DNA from: CALAED01 sp937891035
GTDB taxonomy: Bacteria; Actinomycetota; Actinomycetes; Streptosporangiales; Streptosporangiaceae
Assembly (NCBI GenBank): GCA_035642125.1
Contig: DASQSZ010000210.1
Coordinates: forward strand, 1-39,508
Direction: 5' to 3'
DNA length: 39,508 nucleotides
Shown in pieces: positions 23,786 through 32,929 of this stretch. Numbering within the stretch: position 1 is the stretch's first letter; each line of letters opens with the position of its first letter. Under the pieces are notes generated by a model. The model did not search any database and was not told the DNA's origin. It saw only the letters and a program-made list of their open reading frames with translations. Position numbers and translations under genes: made by a program.

Positions 23786-23815
23786 CGGCCCGGTCCCGCG
23801 TTCACGGGCCGGGCC
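23786..23815 (-). terminator. GC-rich stem-loop between rbpA and the aldo/keto reductase gene
   Basis: Arms 23786-23798 (CGGCCCGGTCCCG) and 23804-23815 (CGGGCCGGGCCG) pair over about 12 bp with one bulge and a 5-nt loop. It lies 24 bp after the rbpA stop and is a plausible end of the transcript coming from secG/rbpA. There is no U-tract, as is usual for such elements in actinobacteria. Confidence 0.6.
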
Positions 23816-23838
23816 GCCGGGCACGAGCACGAAGGGAG

Positions 23839-24213
23839 TCAGCCGCTGCCTGCCGCCTGCATGGCCGCGCGCACGGCGGCGCGCTGCTCGCGCAGCTTGG
23901 CCAGGGCCTCGTCGAGGATGGCCTGGCCGTCTTCGTCGGTGCGCCGTTCCTTCACGTAGGCCAGATGGGTCTTGTAGGGCTCGGTCTTCGGCGGGGCGGG
24001 CGGGTTGGCGGAGTCCTTTCCGGCCGGGAAACCGCACCGAGGGCAGTCCCACTGGTCGGGGACCGAGACGTCGCTGGCAAAGCTGGGGCGCGTCTCATGC
24101 TCGTTGGCGCAGTAGAACGAGACCCAGACGCGGGGCGCGGCCTCCCCCCGCTCGGCCTCTCCCATCGGTCCCGCTCCGACGCGGCTCCCTCGGATGGCGT
24201 TGCCACTACCCAC
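23839..24213 (-). CDS. rbpA: RNA polymerase-binding protein RbpA
   Basis: RbpA is an actinobacterial protein that binds RNA polymerase and the principal sigma factor and helps open-complex formation. The 124-aa protein has the hallmark N-terminus GSGNAIRGSRVGAGPMGEAE, a zinc-ribbon-like core (FYCANEHETRPSF, then PDQWDCPRCGFPAG), a basic linker (PPKTEPYKTHLAYVKERR) and the C-terminal sigma-binding helix. GTG at 24213 has GAGGAG upstream. It is downstream of secG, in the same direction, after an 85-bp gap. Confidence 0.97.
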   Translation of the reverse strand: MGSGNAIRGSRVGAGPMGEAERGEAAPRVWVSFYCANEHETRPSFASDVSVPDQWDCPRCGFPAGKDSANPPAPPKTEPYKTHLAYVKERRTDEDGQAILDEALAKLREQRAAVRAAMQAAGSG

Positions 24214-24298
24214 GGACTACTCCTCGCTTTCTACCCGCCGCCTCCCAAGCAAGGAAGACCGGCGTTACCGACCCTGCCGCCGTTCGGCCGGAAAGGGC

Positions 24299-24538
24299 TC
24301 AGGCGCCCTTGGCCTTGAACAGCAGACCCAGCACCACAATGGCGGCGAACCAGATGACCCCGGTGCCGATGGTGAGGCGGTCAAGGTTGCGCTCGACCAC
24401 GGAGGACCCGCCGAGCGACGAGGTGATCCCGCCGCCGAACAGGTCAGACAGGCCGCCGCCCTTGCCCTTGTGGAGGAGGACGAGCAGCACCATCAGCGCG
24501 CTCGTCACGATGAGCACGATGGAAGTCGCGATGATCAC
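24299..24538 (-). CDS. secG: Preprotein translocase subunit SecG
   Basis: SecG is the small auxiliary subunit of the SecYEG export channel. The 79-aa protein has two membrane helices (residues about 2-22 and 57-75) joined by a Gly-rich loop with LLHKGKGGGLSDLFGGG, the family signature. It lies 84 bp after tpiA in the gap-pgk-tpiA-secG order common in actinobacteria. Confidence 0.95.
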   Translation of the reverse strand: MIIATSIVLIVTSALMVLLVLLHKGKGGGLSDLFGGGITSSLGGSSVVERNLDRLTIGTGVIWFAAIVVLGLLFKAKGA

Positions 24539-24622
24539 AGCAGGTCAGTGCCTTCTCGTGTGTGCGGGTTCGCTATGAAAGGGTACGACGTTCCGCCCCT
24601 CGGGTGGGGAGAAACACGCATG

Positions 24623-25417
24623 TCAGACAGGCAGTTCGCGATAACGGCAGATCTTGACGAACTCGGCCGCGTCGAGGCTGGCACCTCCGACCAGGGCACC
24701 GTCCACATCCGACTGTGCCATGATGCCGGCGATATTGCCCGACTTGACCGAGCCTCCATACAGGATACGAACTCGATCGGCCAGTTCGCCCATGTAGAGC
24801 TCGGCGAGCCGAGTCCGGATCGCGGCGCAAACCTCCTGGGCGTCTTGCGGGGTGGCCACCTCGCCGGTGCCGATCGCCCAGACCGGCTCGTAGGCGATCA
24901 CGATCGTCCGGGCCTGCTCGGCGGGGATCTTCTCCAGCGCCCCATCGAGCTGGGCCAGCGTGTGTGAGACGTGCTCGCCCGCCTTGCGCACATCGAGGCC
25001 CTCGCCGACGCACAGGATCGGGACGAGTTCGGCCGCGAAGGCCGCCTTGACCTTGGCGTTGATCAGCGGCTCGTCCTCGCCGTGGTACTGGCGGCGCTCG
25101 GAATGCCCGACGACCACGTACGAGCAGCCGAGCTTGGCCAGCATCGCCCCGGAGATCTCCCCGGTATAGGCGCCTTTGTCGTGCGCCGACAGGTCCTGCG
25201 CGCCGTAGGCGATGCGCAGCCGGTCGGCGTCCACCAGCGTCTGCACGCCGCGGATGTCGGTGTAGGGCGGCAATACGACGATCTCGACGGCGTCGTGATC
25301 GGCGTCCTTGAGCGCGAAGGCCAGCTTCTGGACGAGCGCGATCGCCTCGAGATGGTTGTTGTTCATCTTCCAGTTGCCGGCCATCAGCGGCCGGCGCCCA
25401 GATGTGGCGGCAGCCAC
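24623..25417 (-). CDS. tpiA: Triosephosphate isomerase
   Basis: TpiA interconverts dihydroxyacetone phosphate and glyceraldehyde-3-phosphate. The 264-aa TIM barrel shows MAGNWKMN (catalytic Lys), VVGHSERR (catalytic His), AYEPVWAIGTG (catalytic Glu and loop 6) and YGGSVKSGN for the phosphate. It starts at the GTG at 25417, 2 bp after the pgk stop, so the two are almost certainly cotranslated. Confidence 0.97.
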   Translation of the reverse strand: MAAATSGRRPLMAGNWKMNNNHLEAIALVQKLAFALKDADHDAVEIVVLPPYTDIRGVQTLVDADRLRIAYGAQDLSAHDKGAYTGEISGAMLAKLGCSYVVVGHSERRQYHGEDEPLINAKVKAAFAAELVPILCVGEGLDVRKAGEHVSHTLAQLDGALEKIPAEQARTIVIAYEPVWAIGTGEVATPQDAQEVCAAIRTRLAELYMGELADRVRILYGGSVKSGNIAGIMAQSDVDGALVGGASLDAAEFVKICRYRELPV

Positions 25418-25419
25418 CG

Positions 25420-26607
25420 TCAGTCCTCCAACGCGGAAAGGCCGGGCAGGGTCTTGCCCTCAAGATATTCGAGGCTGGCTCCGCCGCCGGTCGAGATGTG
25501 AGAGAAGGCCGAATCGGCGAAGCCGAGCTTGCGCACCGCCGCAGCGGAGTCGCCGCCGCCGACCACCGTGAACGCGCCGGAGTCGACGAGCCCTTGAGCG
25601 ATCGCGCGGGTGCCGTGCGCGTAGGGCTCCATCTCGAACACACCCATCGGGCCGTTCCAGAAAATGGTCTTGGCGTCGGCCAGCCGGGCGGCGAAGAGCT
25701 TGCCCGACTCGGGACCGATGTCGACGCCGAGCCGGTCGGCCGGGATCTCCCCGGCGCCCACGACGGCGTGGTCGGCGTCGGCGGCGAACTCGGCGGCGGC
25801 GACGATGTCCACCGGCAGCACGAACTCCACGCCGGCCTCCTCAGCGCGCGCCAGATAGTCACGCACGGTGTCGACCTGGTCGGCTTCGAGCAGGCTCTTG
25901 CCGACCTCGTGGCCCTGGGCCCGGAGAAAGGTGAAGACCATGCCGCCGCCGATCAGGATGCGATCGGCCCGCCCGAGCAGGTTGTCGATCACATCGAGCT
26001 TGTCGGAGACCTTTGCGCCGCCGAGCACCACCGCGTAGGGCCGGGCGATGTCGGCGGTGAGCCGCTGGAGCACGGCGACCTCGTTGACGACGAGGCCGCC
26101 GGCCGCGTGCGGCAGCCGCCGCGGCACGTCGTACACGCTGGCGTGCTTGCGGTGCACGGCGCCGAACCCGTCACCGACGTAGGCGTCGGCCAGCGCCGCC
26201 AGCCGGTCGGCGAACGCGCCGCGCACGGCGTCGTCCTTGCTGGTCTCGCCCGCCTCAAAGCGCAGGTTCTCCAGCAGCGCCACCTCGCCGTCGGCCAGCG
26301 TCGCCGCGACGCTCCGCGCGGACTCTCCGGCCGTATCAGCGGCGAACTTGATCTCGACGCCGAGCAACTCGCCGAGGCGAACCGCCACCGGGGCCAGGGA
26401 GAACTCGGGCTGGACCGTCCCCTTGGGGCGGCCCAGATGCGAGCAGACGATCACCCTGGCGCCCCGCTCGGCGAGCGACGTGATGGTGGGCACGCTGGCC
26501 CGGATCCGGCCGTCGTCGGTGATGACGTCGCCGTCGAGCGGCACGTTGAGGTCGGCACGCACCAGCACCCGCCGCCCGCTCACCTCGAGATCGTCGATAG
26601 TGCGCAT
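25420..26607 (-). CDS. pgk: Phosphoglycerate kinase
   Basis: Pgk makes ATP and 3-phosphoglycerate from 1,3-bisphosphoglycerate. The 395-aa protein has VLVRADLNVPLDG near residue 15, VIVCSHLGRPKG near 53, VLGGAKVSDKLDVI near 190 and the C-terminal nucleotide loop VVGGGDSAAAV followed by STGGGASLEYLEG. Its ATG is at 26607. It follows gap by 43 bp in the glycolytic operon. Confidence 0.97.
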   Translation of the reverse strand: MRTIDDLEVSGRRVLVRADLNVPLDGDVITDDGRIRASVPTITSLAERGARVIVCSHLGRPKGTVQPEFSLAPVAVRLGELLGVEIKFAADTAGESARSVAATLADGEVALLENLRFEAGETSKDDAVRGAFADRLAALADAYVGDGFGAVHRKHASVYDVPRRLPHAAGGLVVNEVAVLQRLTADIARPYAVVLGGAKVSDKLDVIDNLLGRADRILIGGGMVFTFLRAQGHEVGKSLLEADQVDTVRDYLARAEEAGVEFVLPVDIVAAAEFAADADHAVVGAGEIPADRLGVDIGPESGKLFAARLADAKTIFWNGPMGVFEMEPYAHGTRAIAQGLVDSGAFTVVGGGDSAAAVRKLGFADSAFSHISTGGGASLEYLEGKTLPGLSALED

Positions 26608-26650
26608 CAGCGTCCTTCGCTACACACGCGGGGGACGGATCGGGCGGGGG

Positions 26651-27655
26651 TCAAAGCCGCGAGCCGACGAGGGTGACCAGGTCGGCGAGGCGGTTGGAGT
26701 AACCCCACTCGTTGTCGTACCAGCCCACGATCTTGACCTGGTCGCCGATGACCTTGGTCAGGCCGGCGTCGAAGACGCAGGACGCCGGGTCGGTGACGAT
26801 GTCGGCGGAGACGATCGGGTCCTCGGTGTAGGTGAGGATGCCGCGCAGCGCGCCCTCGGCCGCCTCCTTGAACACGGCCTTGACCTCATCGACCGTCGTC
26901 TCGCGGGCGACTGTGGCGGTCAGGTCGGTGGCCGAGCCGGTCGGCACCGGCACGCGCAGGGCGTAGCCGTCGAGCTTGCCGTTGAGCTCCGGGAGCACGA
27001 GGCCGATGGCCTTTGCCGCGCCGGTCGAGGTCGGCACGATGTTGATCCCGGCGGCACGCGCCCGGCGCAGGTCGCGGTGCGGACCGTCCTGAAGGTTCTG
27101 ATCGGCCGTGTAGGCGTGGATCGTCGTCATCAGGCCGCGCTCGATGCCGAGCGAGTCGTTGAGGACCTTCGCCATCGGCGCGAGGCAGTTGGTGGTGCAG
27201 GACGCGTTGGAAATGATCGTGTGCCTGGCCGGGTCGTAGTCGCCGTCATTGACCCCGAGGACGACGGTGAAGTCCTCGTTCTTGGCCGGCGCGGAAATGA
27301 TCACCTTCTTGGCGCCGTTATCGGCGTGCACCCGCGCCTTGTTGGCGTCGGTGAACAGCCCGGTGGATTCGAGGACGACCTCGACCCCGAGATCGCCCCA
27401 GGGCAGCTTGGCCGGGTCGCGTTCCTCGAAGACCTTGATCGTATTTCCGCCGACGACGATCTCGTCGGCGGTCGCCTTCACGTCCTCGGGGAGCCGGCCG
27501 AGGATGCTGTCGTACTTGAGCAGGTGGGCGAGCGTGGCGTTGTCGGTCAAGTCGTTGACCGCCACGATTTGGATGTCAGCCCCCATGGCATAGACCGCGC
27601 GGCAAAAGTTGCGGCCGATGCGGCCGAACCCATTGACGCCTACCCGGATGGTCAC
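26651..27655 (-). CDS. gap: Glyceraldehyde-3-phosphate dehydrogenase, type I
   Basis: GAPDH catalyses the NAD-dependent phosphorylating oxidation of glyceraldehyde-3-phosphate. The 334-aa protein has VGVNGFGRIGRN at residues 5-16, the catalytic C153 in SNASCTTNCLAP, and WYDNEWGYSNR near the end. GTG at 27655 has GAGGAGA 8-9 bp upstream and gives the standard N-terminus; the frame extends upstream into a poly-Asp stretch that is unlikely to be coding. This is the first gene of gap-pgk-tpiA-secG. A small hairpin (27692-27709) lies in its leader. Confidence 0.97.
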   Translation of the reverse strand: MTIRVGVNGFGRIGRNFCRAVYAMGADIQIVAVNDLTDNATLAHLLKYDSILGRLPEDVKATADEIVVGGNTIKVFEERDPAKLPWGDLGVEVVLESTGLFTDANKARVHADNGAKKVIISAPAKNEDFTVVLGVNDGDYDPARHTIISNASCTTNCLAPMAKVLNDSLGIERGLMTTIHAYTADQNLQDGPHRDLRRARAAGINIVPTSTGAAKAIGLVLPELNGKLDGYALRVPVPTGSATDLTATVARETTVDEVKAVFKEAAEGALRGILTYTEDPIVSADIVTDPASCVFDAGLTKVIGDQVKIVGWYDNEWGYSNRLADLVTLVGSRL

Positions 27656-27797
27656 CGAACCGATCTCCTCGTCATCATCGTCGTCTTTGTGCCCGGCTAA
27701 GGTGCCGGGTCGCAACCTGGTCTGCGGGAATTCCCACTGCCGACCCTACCGAACAAACGCGTCTGACCCCGCCGGCGACGGTGCGCCGATCGGCCCG

Positions 27798-28778
27798 TCA
27801 GGGTGCGAGCATCTCGGGGGTCAGGTTCGCCTCGGTCCCCGGGATGCCCTGGTCGCCGGCCCGCTTGTCCGCCATGGCCAGCAACCGGCGGATGCGGCCG
27901 GCGATGGCGTCCTTGGTGAGCGGCGGGTTGGCGAGTTGGCCAAGCTCTTCGAGCGAGGCCTGCTTGTGCTCTAGGCGCAGCCGCCCGGCGGCGACGAGGT
28001 GCTCGGGCGCGTCATCGCCCAGGATCTCCAGCGCCCGCGCCACCCGGGCACCGGCCGCGACCGCGGCGCGGGCCGAGCGGCGCAGGTTGGCGTCGTCGAA
28101 GTTGGCCAGCCGATTGGCGGTGGCCCGCACCTCGCGGCGCATCCGGCGTTCCTCCCAGGCCAGGACGCTGTCGTGCGCGCCCAGCCGGGTGAGCAGCGCG
28201 CTGATCGCGTCACCGTCGCGGACGACGACCCGATCCACGCCGCGCACCTCTCGCGCCTTGGCATGGATCTTGAGCCGGCGGGCGGCGCCGACCAGGGCGA
28301 GCGCCGCCTCCGGTCCCGGGCAGGTGACCTCAAGCGACATCGACCGGCCGGGCTCGGTCAGCGAACCATGCGCGAGGAACGCCCCCCGCCAGGCCGACTC
28401 CGAGTCGCACGCGGCGCCGGAGACCACGTGCCGGGGCAGGCCGCGCACCGGTCGCCCGTTGTTGTCGATCAAACCGGTCTGCCGGGCCAGCGACTCGCCG
28501 TCGCGAAAGACCCGTACGACATAACGGTTCCCCTTGCGCAACCCGCTCGGCGCGAGCACGACCACGTCGGAGGTGTGCCCGAACACATCGGCGATGTCCT
28601 TGCGCAGGCGACGCGCGGCGGCTCCGGTGTCGAGCTCGGCCTCGATCACGATGCGGCCGCTGACCAGGTGCAGCCCCCCGGCGAACCGCAGCAGAGTGGA
28701 TACCTCGGACTTGCGGCAGCACGGCTTCACCACGGACAGCCTGCTGAGCTCGTCCTTCACCACACCGGTCATCGCCAT
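27798..28778 (-). CDS. whiA: DNA-binding protein WhiA
   Basis: WhiA is a transcription factor, required for sporulation septation in Streptomyces, with a degenerate LAGLIDADG homing-endonuclease fold joined to a helix-turn-helix. The 326-aa protein has the typical start MAMTGVVKDELSRLSV, then CCRKSEVSTLLRFAGGLHLV, and the C-terminal HTH with LEELGQLANPPLTKDAIAGR. ATG 28778 is preceded by GGGGGAGGG. It is 30 bp downstream of yvcK in the conserved rapZ-yvcK-whiA string. The presence of WhiA is compatible with, but does not prove, a sporulating organism. Confidence 0.97.
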   Translation of the reverse strand: MAMTGVVKDELSRLSVVKPCCRKSEVSTLLRFAGGLHLVSGRIVIEAELDTGAAARRLRKDIADVFGHTSDVVVLAPSGLRKGNRYVVRVFRDGESLARQTGLIDNNGRPVRGLPRHVVSGAACDSESAWRGAFLAHGSLTEPGRSMSLEVTCPGPEAALALVGAARRLKIHAKAREVRGVDRVVVRDGDAISALLTRLGAHDSVLAWEERRMRREVRATANRLANFDDANLRRSARAAVAAGARVARALEILGDDAPEHLVAAGRLRLEHKQASLEELGQLANPPLTKDAIAGRIRRLLAMADKRAGDQGIPGTEANLTPEMLAP

Positions 28779-28808
28779 AGATGAAACCCTCCCCCAATCG
28801 TTACACAC

Positions 28809-29807
28809 CTACCGGCAGTCTCCCGGATTACCATCGACCAGGTCGCGACTCGAGAAGATCTGTGCGAAGGCTTGGCCGAGCCGTTCCGGATCATGTTTTG
28901 GCGAGCCGTCGGTCGCCGCCACGTCGGTCAGCACCAGCGTCCCGCCGAGCGCGCGCACCGCCTTGTCCAGCGCCGGCGCGTCATCGACCACGGTCCGCTC
29001 GGCGAGGACGATGTCCACGCGAAGGCCGGGCGCGTGCGCTTGCAGCACCTCCAGATGGGTCTGCGGCGAGAAGTCGTCGGTCTCCCCCGGCTGCGGCGCG
29101 AGGTTGAGCGCCACCACGCGCCGGGCCCGCGTGGCCGTCAGCGCCCCGGCGAGCTCGGGCACCTTGAGATGCGGAAGCACGCTCGTGAACCATGACCCGG
29201 GGCCGAGCACCACCCAGTCGGCGTCCTCGATCGCCGCCACCGCCTCGGGGCAGGCCGGCGGATCGGGCGGGATGAGCGAGATGCCGCGCACCTTGCCCGG
29301 CGTACTGGCGCACTCCACCTGGCCGCGGACGATCGTCACCTCGTGCGGCCGGGCCGGGTCGGCGCCTTGGACCTCGGCGGCGATGTCGATCGGCACGGAG
29401 GCCATCGGCAGCACCCGCCCCCTGGCCTTGAGCAGTCGCGCCACCCAGTCGAGACCGGCGACGGTCGAGTGGGCCTCCTGATCGGCGAGCAGCTCCCACA
29501 GCGCCACGATGAGCAGGTTGCCGACCGCGTGTCCGTGCAGTCCGCCCCGGCTGCGGAACCGATGCTGGATGACCCGGCTCCAGGTGCGGCCCCACTCGTC
29601 GTCGTCGCACAGCGCGGCCAGCGCCATCCGCAGATCGCCGGGCGGCAGCACGCCCAGCTCGCGGCGTAGCCGGCCGCTGGAGCCGCCGTCATCGGAGACG
29701 GTCACCACCGCCGTGAGCCGCTGCGTCACCTTGCGCAGCGCGGACAGCGAGGCGAACAAGCCGTGCCCGCCGCCGAACGCGACCACGGCAGGTCCGGATC
29801 CGGTCAC
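28809..29807 (-). CDS. yvcK: YvcK/CofD-like protein (gluconeogenesis factor family)
   Basis: YvcK proteins bind UDP-GlcNAc and influence carbon use and cell-wall synthesis. The 332-aa protein has the family start VVAFGGGHGLFASLSALRKV, VTVSDDGGSSGRLRRELG, and DWVVLGPGSWFTSVLPHLKV in the second half. Its gene lies between rapZ and whiA in the classical order. The symbol is assigned by family and synteny. Confidence 0.94.
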   Translation of the reverse strand: MTGSGPAVVAFGGGHGLFASLSALRKVTQRLTAVVTVSDDGGSSGRLRRELGVLPPGDLRMALAALCDDDEWGRTWSRVIQHRFRSRGGLHGHAVGNLLIVALWELLADQEAHSTVAGLDWVARLLKARGRVLPMASVPIDIAAEVQGADPARPHEVTIVRGQVECASTPGKVRGISLIPPDPPACPEAVAAIEDADWVVLGPGSWFTSVLPHLKVPELAGALTATRARRVVALNLAPQPGETDDFSPQTHLEVLQAHAPGLRVDIVLAERTVVDDAPALDKAVRALGGTLVLTDVAATDGSPKHDPERLGQAFAQIFSSRDLVDGNPGDCR

Positions 29808-29905
29808 GACACCTCCCCGCGGACCCCCCGCGCCCGCTCACCCGGTCAACGACGCCCGCCCAGCACGCGCGCGGCCGTGCCCGCACGAGGCGATCGTGCG
29901 AGCGC

Positions 29906-30790
29906 TTATTCGCGGCCCAGGTCGCGGTGGGCGACCCGGACGTCGAGGCCCTCGCCGCGCAACCGGTTGGCGAACTCCTCGGCCATGGTCACACTACGAT
30001 GTTTGCCGCCGGTGCACCCGATGGCGAGCGTCACGTAGTGCTTGCCCTCGCGCTCGTAGCCCTCGGCCAGCAGCCGAAGTACCTCGGTGTAGGCGTCGAG
30101 GAACTCCTTGGCGCCGCGCTGGGCGATCACGTAGTCGCGAACGGCGGCGTCCCGCCCGGTCAGCGGGCGCAGCTCGGCCACCCAGTGCGGGTTGGGCAGG
30201 AAGCGGCAATCCACCACAAGGTCGGCGTCCACGGGGATGCCGTACTTGTAGCCGAACGACACGATGGTTGCGCGCAGCATGGGCTCGCCGCTGACGTCGC
30301 CGAAAAAGCCCACCATCTTGGCCCGCAGCTCGTGCACGTTGAGGTCGCTGGTGTCGATGACGAGGTCGGCCTCGCCGCGCACCTCAAGCAGCACCTCGCG
30401 CTCGCGGGCGATGCCGTCCACCAGCCGGCCCTCCCCTTGCAGGGGATGCGGGCGCCGGACGCTTTCGAACCTGCGCACCAGCGCGTCGTCGCCGGCCTCG
30501 AGGAAGACCACCCGTGGATGGACGCCGCGGGCCTGCAGCTCGGCGATCGAGGAATGCAGGTCGGTGGTGAAGGCACGGCTGCGCACGTCGACGACGGCGG
30601 CGATCCGCGGGACCGCCCCCTGGACCCGGCCCGCGAGGTCGGCCATGGTCGCGAGCAGCCCCGGCGGCAGGTTGTCGACGACGAACCACTCGAGGTCTTC
30701 GAGGGACTTCGCCGCGGTGCTGCGGCCGGCCCCCGACATCCCGGTAATGATCACGATCTCCGGCACCGTGCTGCCGGTCGTAGCTGCCAC
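29906..30790 (-). CDS. rapZ: RapZ/YvcJ family nucleotide-binding protein
   Basis: RapZ in enterobacteria is an RNase adaptor controlling glucosamine-6-phosphate synthase mRNA; its role in actinobacteria is not settled. The 294-aa protein has a Walker A loop GMSGAGRST (residues 17-25), WFVVDNLPPGLL, a FGYKYGIP motif and the C-terminal GCTGGKHRSVTMAE. The GTG start is 1 bp after the uvrC stop. A 98-bp gap separates it from yvcK. Confidence 0.95.
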   Translation of the reverse strand: MAATTGSTVPEIVIITGMSGAGRSTAAKSLEDLEWFVVDNLPPGLLATMADLAGRVQGAVPRIAAVVDVRSRAFTTDLHSSIAELQARGVHPRVVFLEAGDDALVRRFESVRRPHPLQGEGRLVDGIAREREVLLEVRGEADLVIDTSDLNVHELRAKMVGFFGDVSGEPMLRATIVSFGYKYGIPVDADLVVDCRFLPNPHWVAELRPLTGRDAAVRDYVIAQRGAKEFLDAYTEVLRLLAEGYEREGKHYVTLAIGCTGGKHRSVTMAEEFANRLRGEGLDVRVAHRDLGRE

Positions 30791-30791
30791 G

Positions 30792-32804
30792 TCAGGTCCC
30801 CCCGTCTGGGTGCAGTGCCGCCGCGATTGTCTCCGCCGTCTGCCTGCCGATGCCGGGGACTTCGGCGATCTGGTCCGGCGTGGCCTGCCGCAGTCGGCGC
30901 ACCGAGCCGAAATGCTTCAGCAGCGCGGTGCGGCGGGTCGGGCCCAGGCCGGGCACGTCGTCGAGCTCGCTGACGGTCATGCTCTTTGAACGTTTGGCGC
31001 GGTGAAAAGTGATCGCGAATCGGTGCGCCTCGTCGCGGATCCGCTGCAGCAGGTAAAGCCCCTCGCTGGTGCGCGGCAAGATCACCGGCTCGTCCTCGCC
31101 GGGCAGCCACACCTCTTCCAGGCGCTTGGCCAGCCCGCAGACCGCGATGTCGTCGATGCCGAGCTCGTCGAGGACCCGCTGCGCCGCCGCCACCTGAGGG
31201 GCGCCCCCGTCGACGACCAGGAGGTTGGGCGGGTAGGCGAACTTGCGCGGCTTGCCGGTCTCGGGATCGATCGGACCGCCCGCCGCTCTCGGCGCGCCCG
31301 GATCGGCGAGATCGTTCGGATCATCCAGATTGTCCGGAGGGGCCGACGCGTCCGGATCGGCCGGATCGCCGGTGCCATTCTGGGTCATCAGGTCGAGCTC
31401 TCCGATCGCCTCGCGCTCTTCGAGATAGCGCCGGAACCGGCGGAGCACGACCTCGTGAATGGACCGGACGTCGTCTTGCCCGCCGGTCGCCTTGACGGAG
31501 AACCGCCGGTACTCACTCTTGCGGGCCAGTCCGTCTTCGAAGACCACCATCGAGGCGACGATGTTGGTGCCCTGCAGGTTGGACACGTCATAGCACTCGA
31601 TCCGCAGCGGCGCCTGGTCGAGCTCCAGGGCGTCCTGGATCTCCTGCAGCGCCTTGCTGCGGGTGGTCAGGTCGCTGGCCCGCCGGGTCTTGTGCTGCTT
31701 GAGCGCCTCCTTGGCGTTGCGCCCGACGGTCTCGAACAGCGACCGCTTATCGCCGCGCCGGGGAACCCGCAGCCGTACCGGCCCGCCCCGCTGCTCGGCG
31801 AGCAACTCAGTCATCGCGGCGGCGTCGGGCGGCTGCTCGGGGATCAGCACCTCGCGCGGCACCGACTCGCTCTCGCTGTACATCTGGATGAGGAAGTCTT
31901 CGACGAGCTCGCCCGTCGTGACCGCCTCGACCTTGTCGACGACCCAGCCGCGCTGCCCGCGGATCCGCCCGCCCCGAACGTAGAAGACCTGTACGGCCGC
32001 CTCGAGCTGGTCTTCGGCGAAGGCGATGACGTCGCAGTCGGTGGTGTCGCCGAGCACCACGGCCTGCTTTTCCAGCGCCCGCTCCAGGGCCCTGATGTCG
32101 TCGCGCAGCCGCGCCGCCCGCTCGTATTCCATGGCGTCGGACGCGGCGCGCATTTCGCGCTCCAGGCGCTTGATGAACCGGCTGGTGTGACCGGCCATGA
32201 AGTCGCAGAAGTCCTCGGCGAGCAGCCGGTGCTCGGCCTCCGACACCCGGCCGACGCACGGCGCCGAGCACTTGTCGATGTAGCCGAGCAGACAGGGCCG
32301 GCCGATCTGGCCGGCCCGCTTGAACACGCCGGCCGAACAGGTGCGCACCGGGAAGACGCGCAGCAGCAGATCGACCGTCTCCCTGATCGCCCAGGCGTGG
32401 GAGTAGGGCCCGAAGTAGCGCACCCCACGGCGCTTGGCACCACGCATGACCATGACCCGGGGGACCTCCTCGTTCAGGGTCACGGCGAGGTAGGGATAGC
32501 TTTTGTCGTCGCGATAGCGAACGTTGAATCGCGGATCAAACTCCTTGATCCAAGAGTATTCGAGCTGCAGCGCCTCGACCTCGGTGGCGACCACGGTCCA
32601 GTCGACCCGGGCCGCCGTCTGCAGCATCGTCTGCGTCCGGGGGTGCAGGCCGGAGAAGTCGGCGAAGTAGGAGTTCAGGCGGGACCGCAGGCTCTTGGCC
32701 TTGCCCACGTAGATCACACGACCGCGCTCGTCGCGAAACCGGTAGACGCCCGGCGACTCCGGAATGGACCCGGGAGCGGGTCGATAGCGCACCGGATCTG
32801 CCAC
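30792..32804 (-). CDS. uvrC: Excinuclease ABC subunit UvrC
   Basis: UvrC makes both incisions in nucleotide excision repair. In order I see the GIY-YIG domain (GVYRFRDERGRVIYVGKAKS, residues about 18-37), the cysteine cluster CLLGYIDKCSAPC, a UVR domain (AMEYERAARLRDDIRALERA), the RNase H-like endonuclease domain (RIECYDVSNLQGTN; LLVVDGGAPQV) and a tandem HhH end (DDVPGLGPTRRTALLKHFGS). An insertion of about 45 residues, rich in Asp and Pro, splits the endonuclease domain at roughly 31260-31390. GTG 32804 gives the standard MADPVRYRP start and 670 aa. Confidence 0.96.
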   Translation of the reverse strand: MADPVRYRPAPGSIPESPGVYRFRDERGRVIYVGKAKSLRSRLNSYFADFSGLHPRTQTMLQTAARVDWTVVATEVEALQLEYSWIKEFDPRFNVRYRDDKSYPYLAVTLNEEVPRVMVMRGAKRRGVRYFGPYSHAWAIRETVDLLLRVFPVRTCSAGVFKRAGQIGRPCLLGYIDKCSAPCVGRVSEAEHRLLAEDFCDFMAGHTSRFIKRLEREMRAASDAMEYERAARLRDDIRALERALEKQAVVLGDTTDCDVIAFAEDQLEAAVQVFYVRGGRIRGQRGWVVDKVEAVTTGELVEDFLIQMYSESESVPREVLIPEQPPDAAAMTELLAEQRGGPVRLRVPRRGDKRSLFETVGRNAKEALKQHKTRRASDLTTRSKALQEIQDALELDQAPLRIECYDVSNLQGTNIVASMVVFEDGLARKSEYRRFSVKATGGQDDVRSIHEVVLRRFRRYLEEREAIGELDLMTQNGTGDPADPDASAPPDNLDDPNDLADPGAPRAAGGPIDPETGKPRKFAYPPNLLVVDGGAPQVAAAQRVLDELGIDDIAVCGLAKRLEEVWLPGEDEPVILPRTSEGLYLLQRIRDEAHRFAITFHRAKRSKSMTVSELDDVPGLGPTRRTALLKHFGSVRRLRQATPDQIAEVPGIGRQTAETIAAALHPDGGT

Positions 32805-32897
32805 GTCAGCAAGCCTAGTGCGATGCGCCGACAGGCCACACATGTGCGGAAGAACTAGTAAGGACGCGGCCCGCGGCCGACTATCGCGCGCGCCTCG

Positions 32898-32926
32898 CCC
32901 CGCCTCGCCCCGCCCCGTCCCGTCCC
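32898..32926 (-). other. G-quadruplex-prone tract after the Rieske gene
   Basis: On the minus strand, which is the transcript strand here, five G-runs of 3-4 bases are packed into about 30 nt (GGG, GGG, GGGG and GGGG with loops of one or two bases, then another GGGG). The tract lies just downstream of the Rieske stop codon. It could form a quadruplex in the mRNA or the template and may act in termination. Confidence 0.45.
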
Positions 32927-32929
32927 GGC

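Noticed and set aside
27692..27709. CCCGGC/GCCGGG hairpin between whiA and gap
   Set aside because: Only a 6-bp stem with no U-tract; too weak to call a terminator or riboswitch, though noted in the gap entry.
31002..32858. A 618-codon plus-strand frame opposite uvrC
   Set aside because: Shadow frame with biased composition and no recognisable domain.
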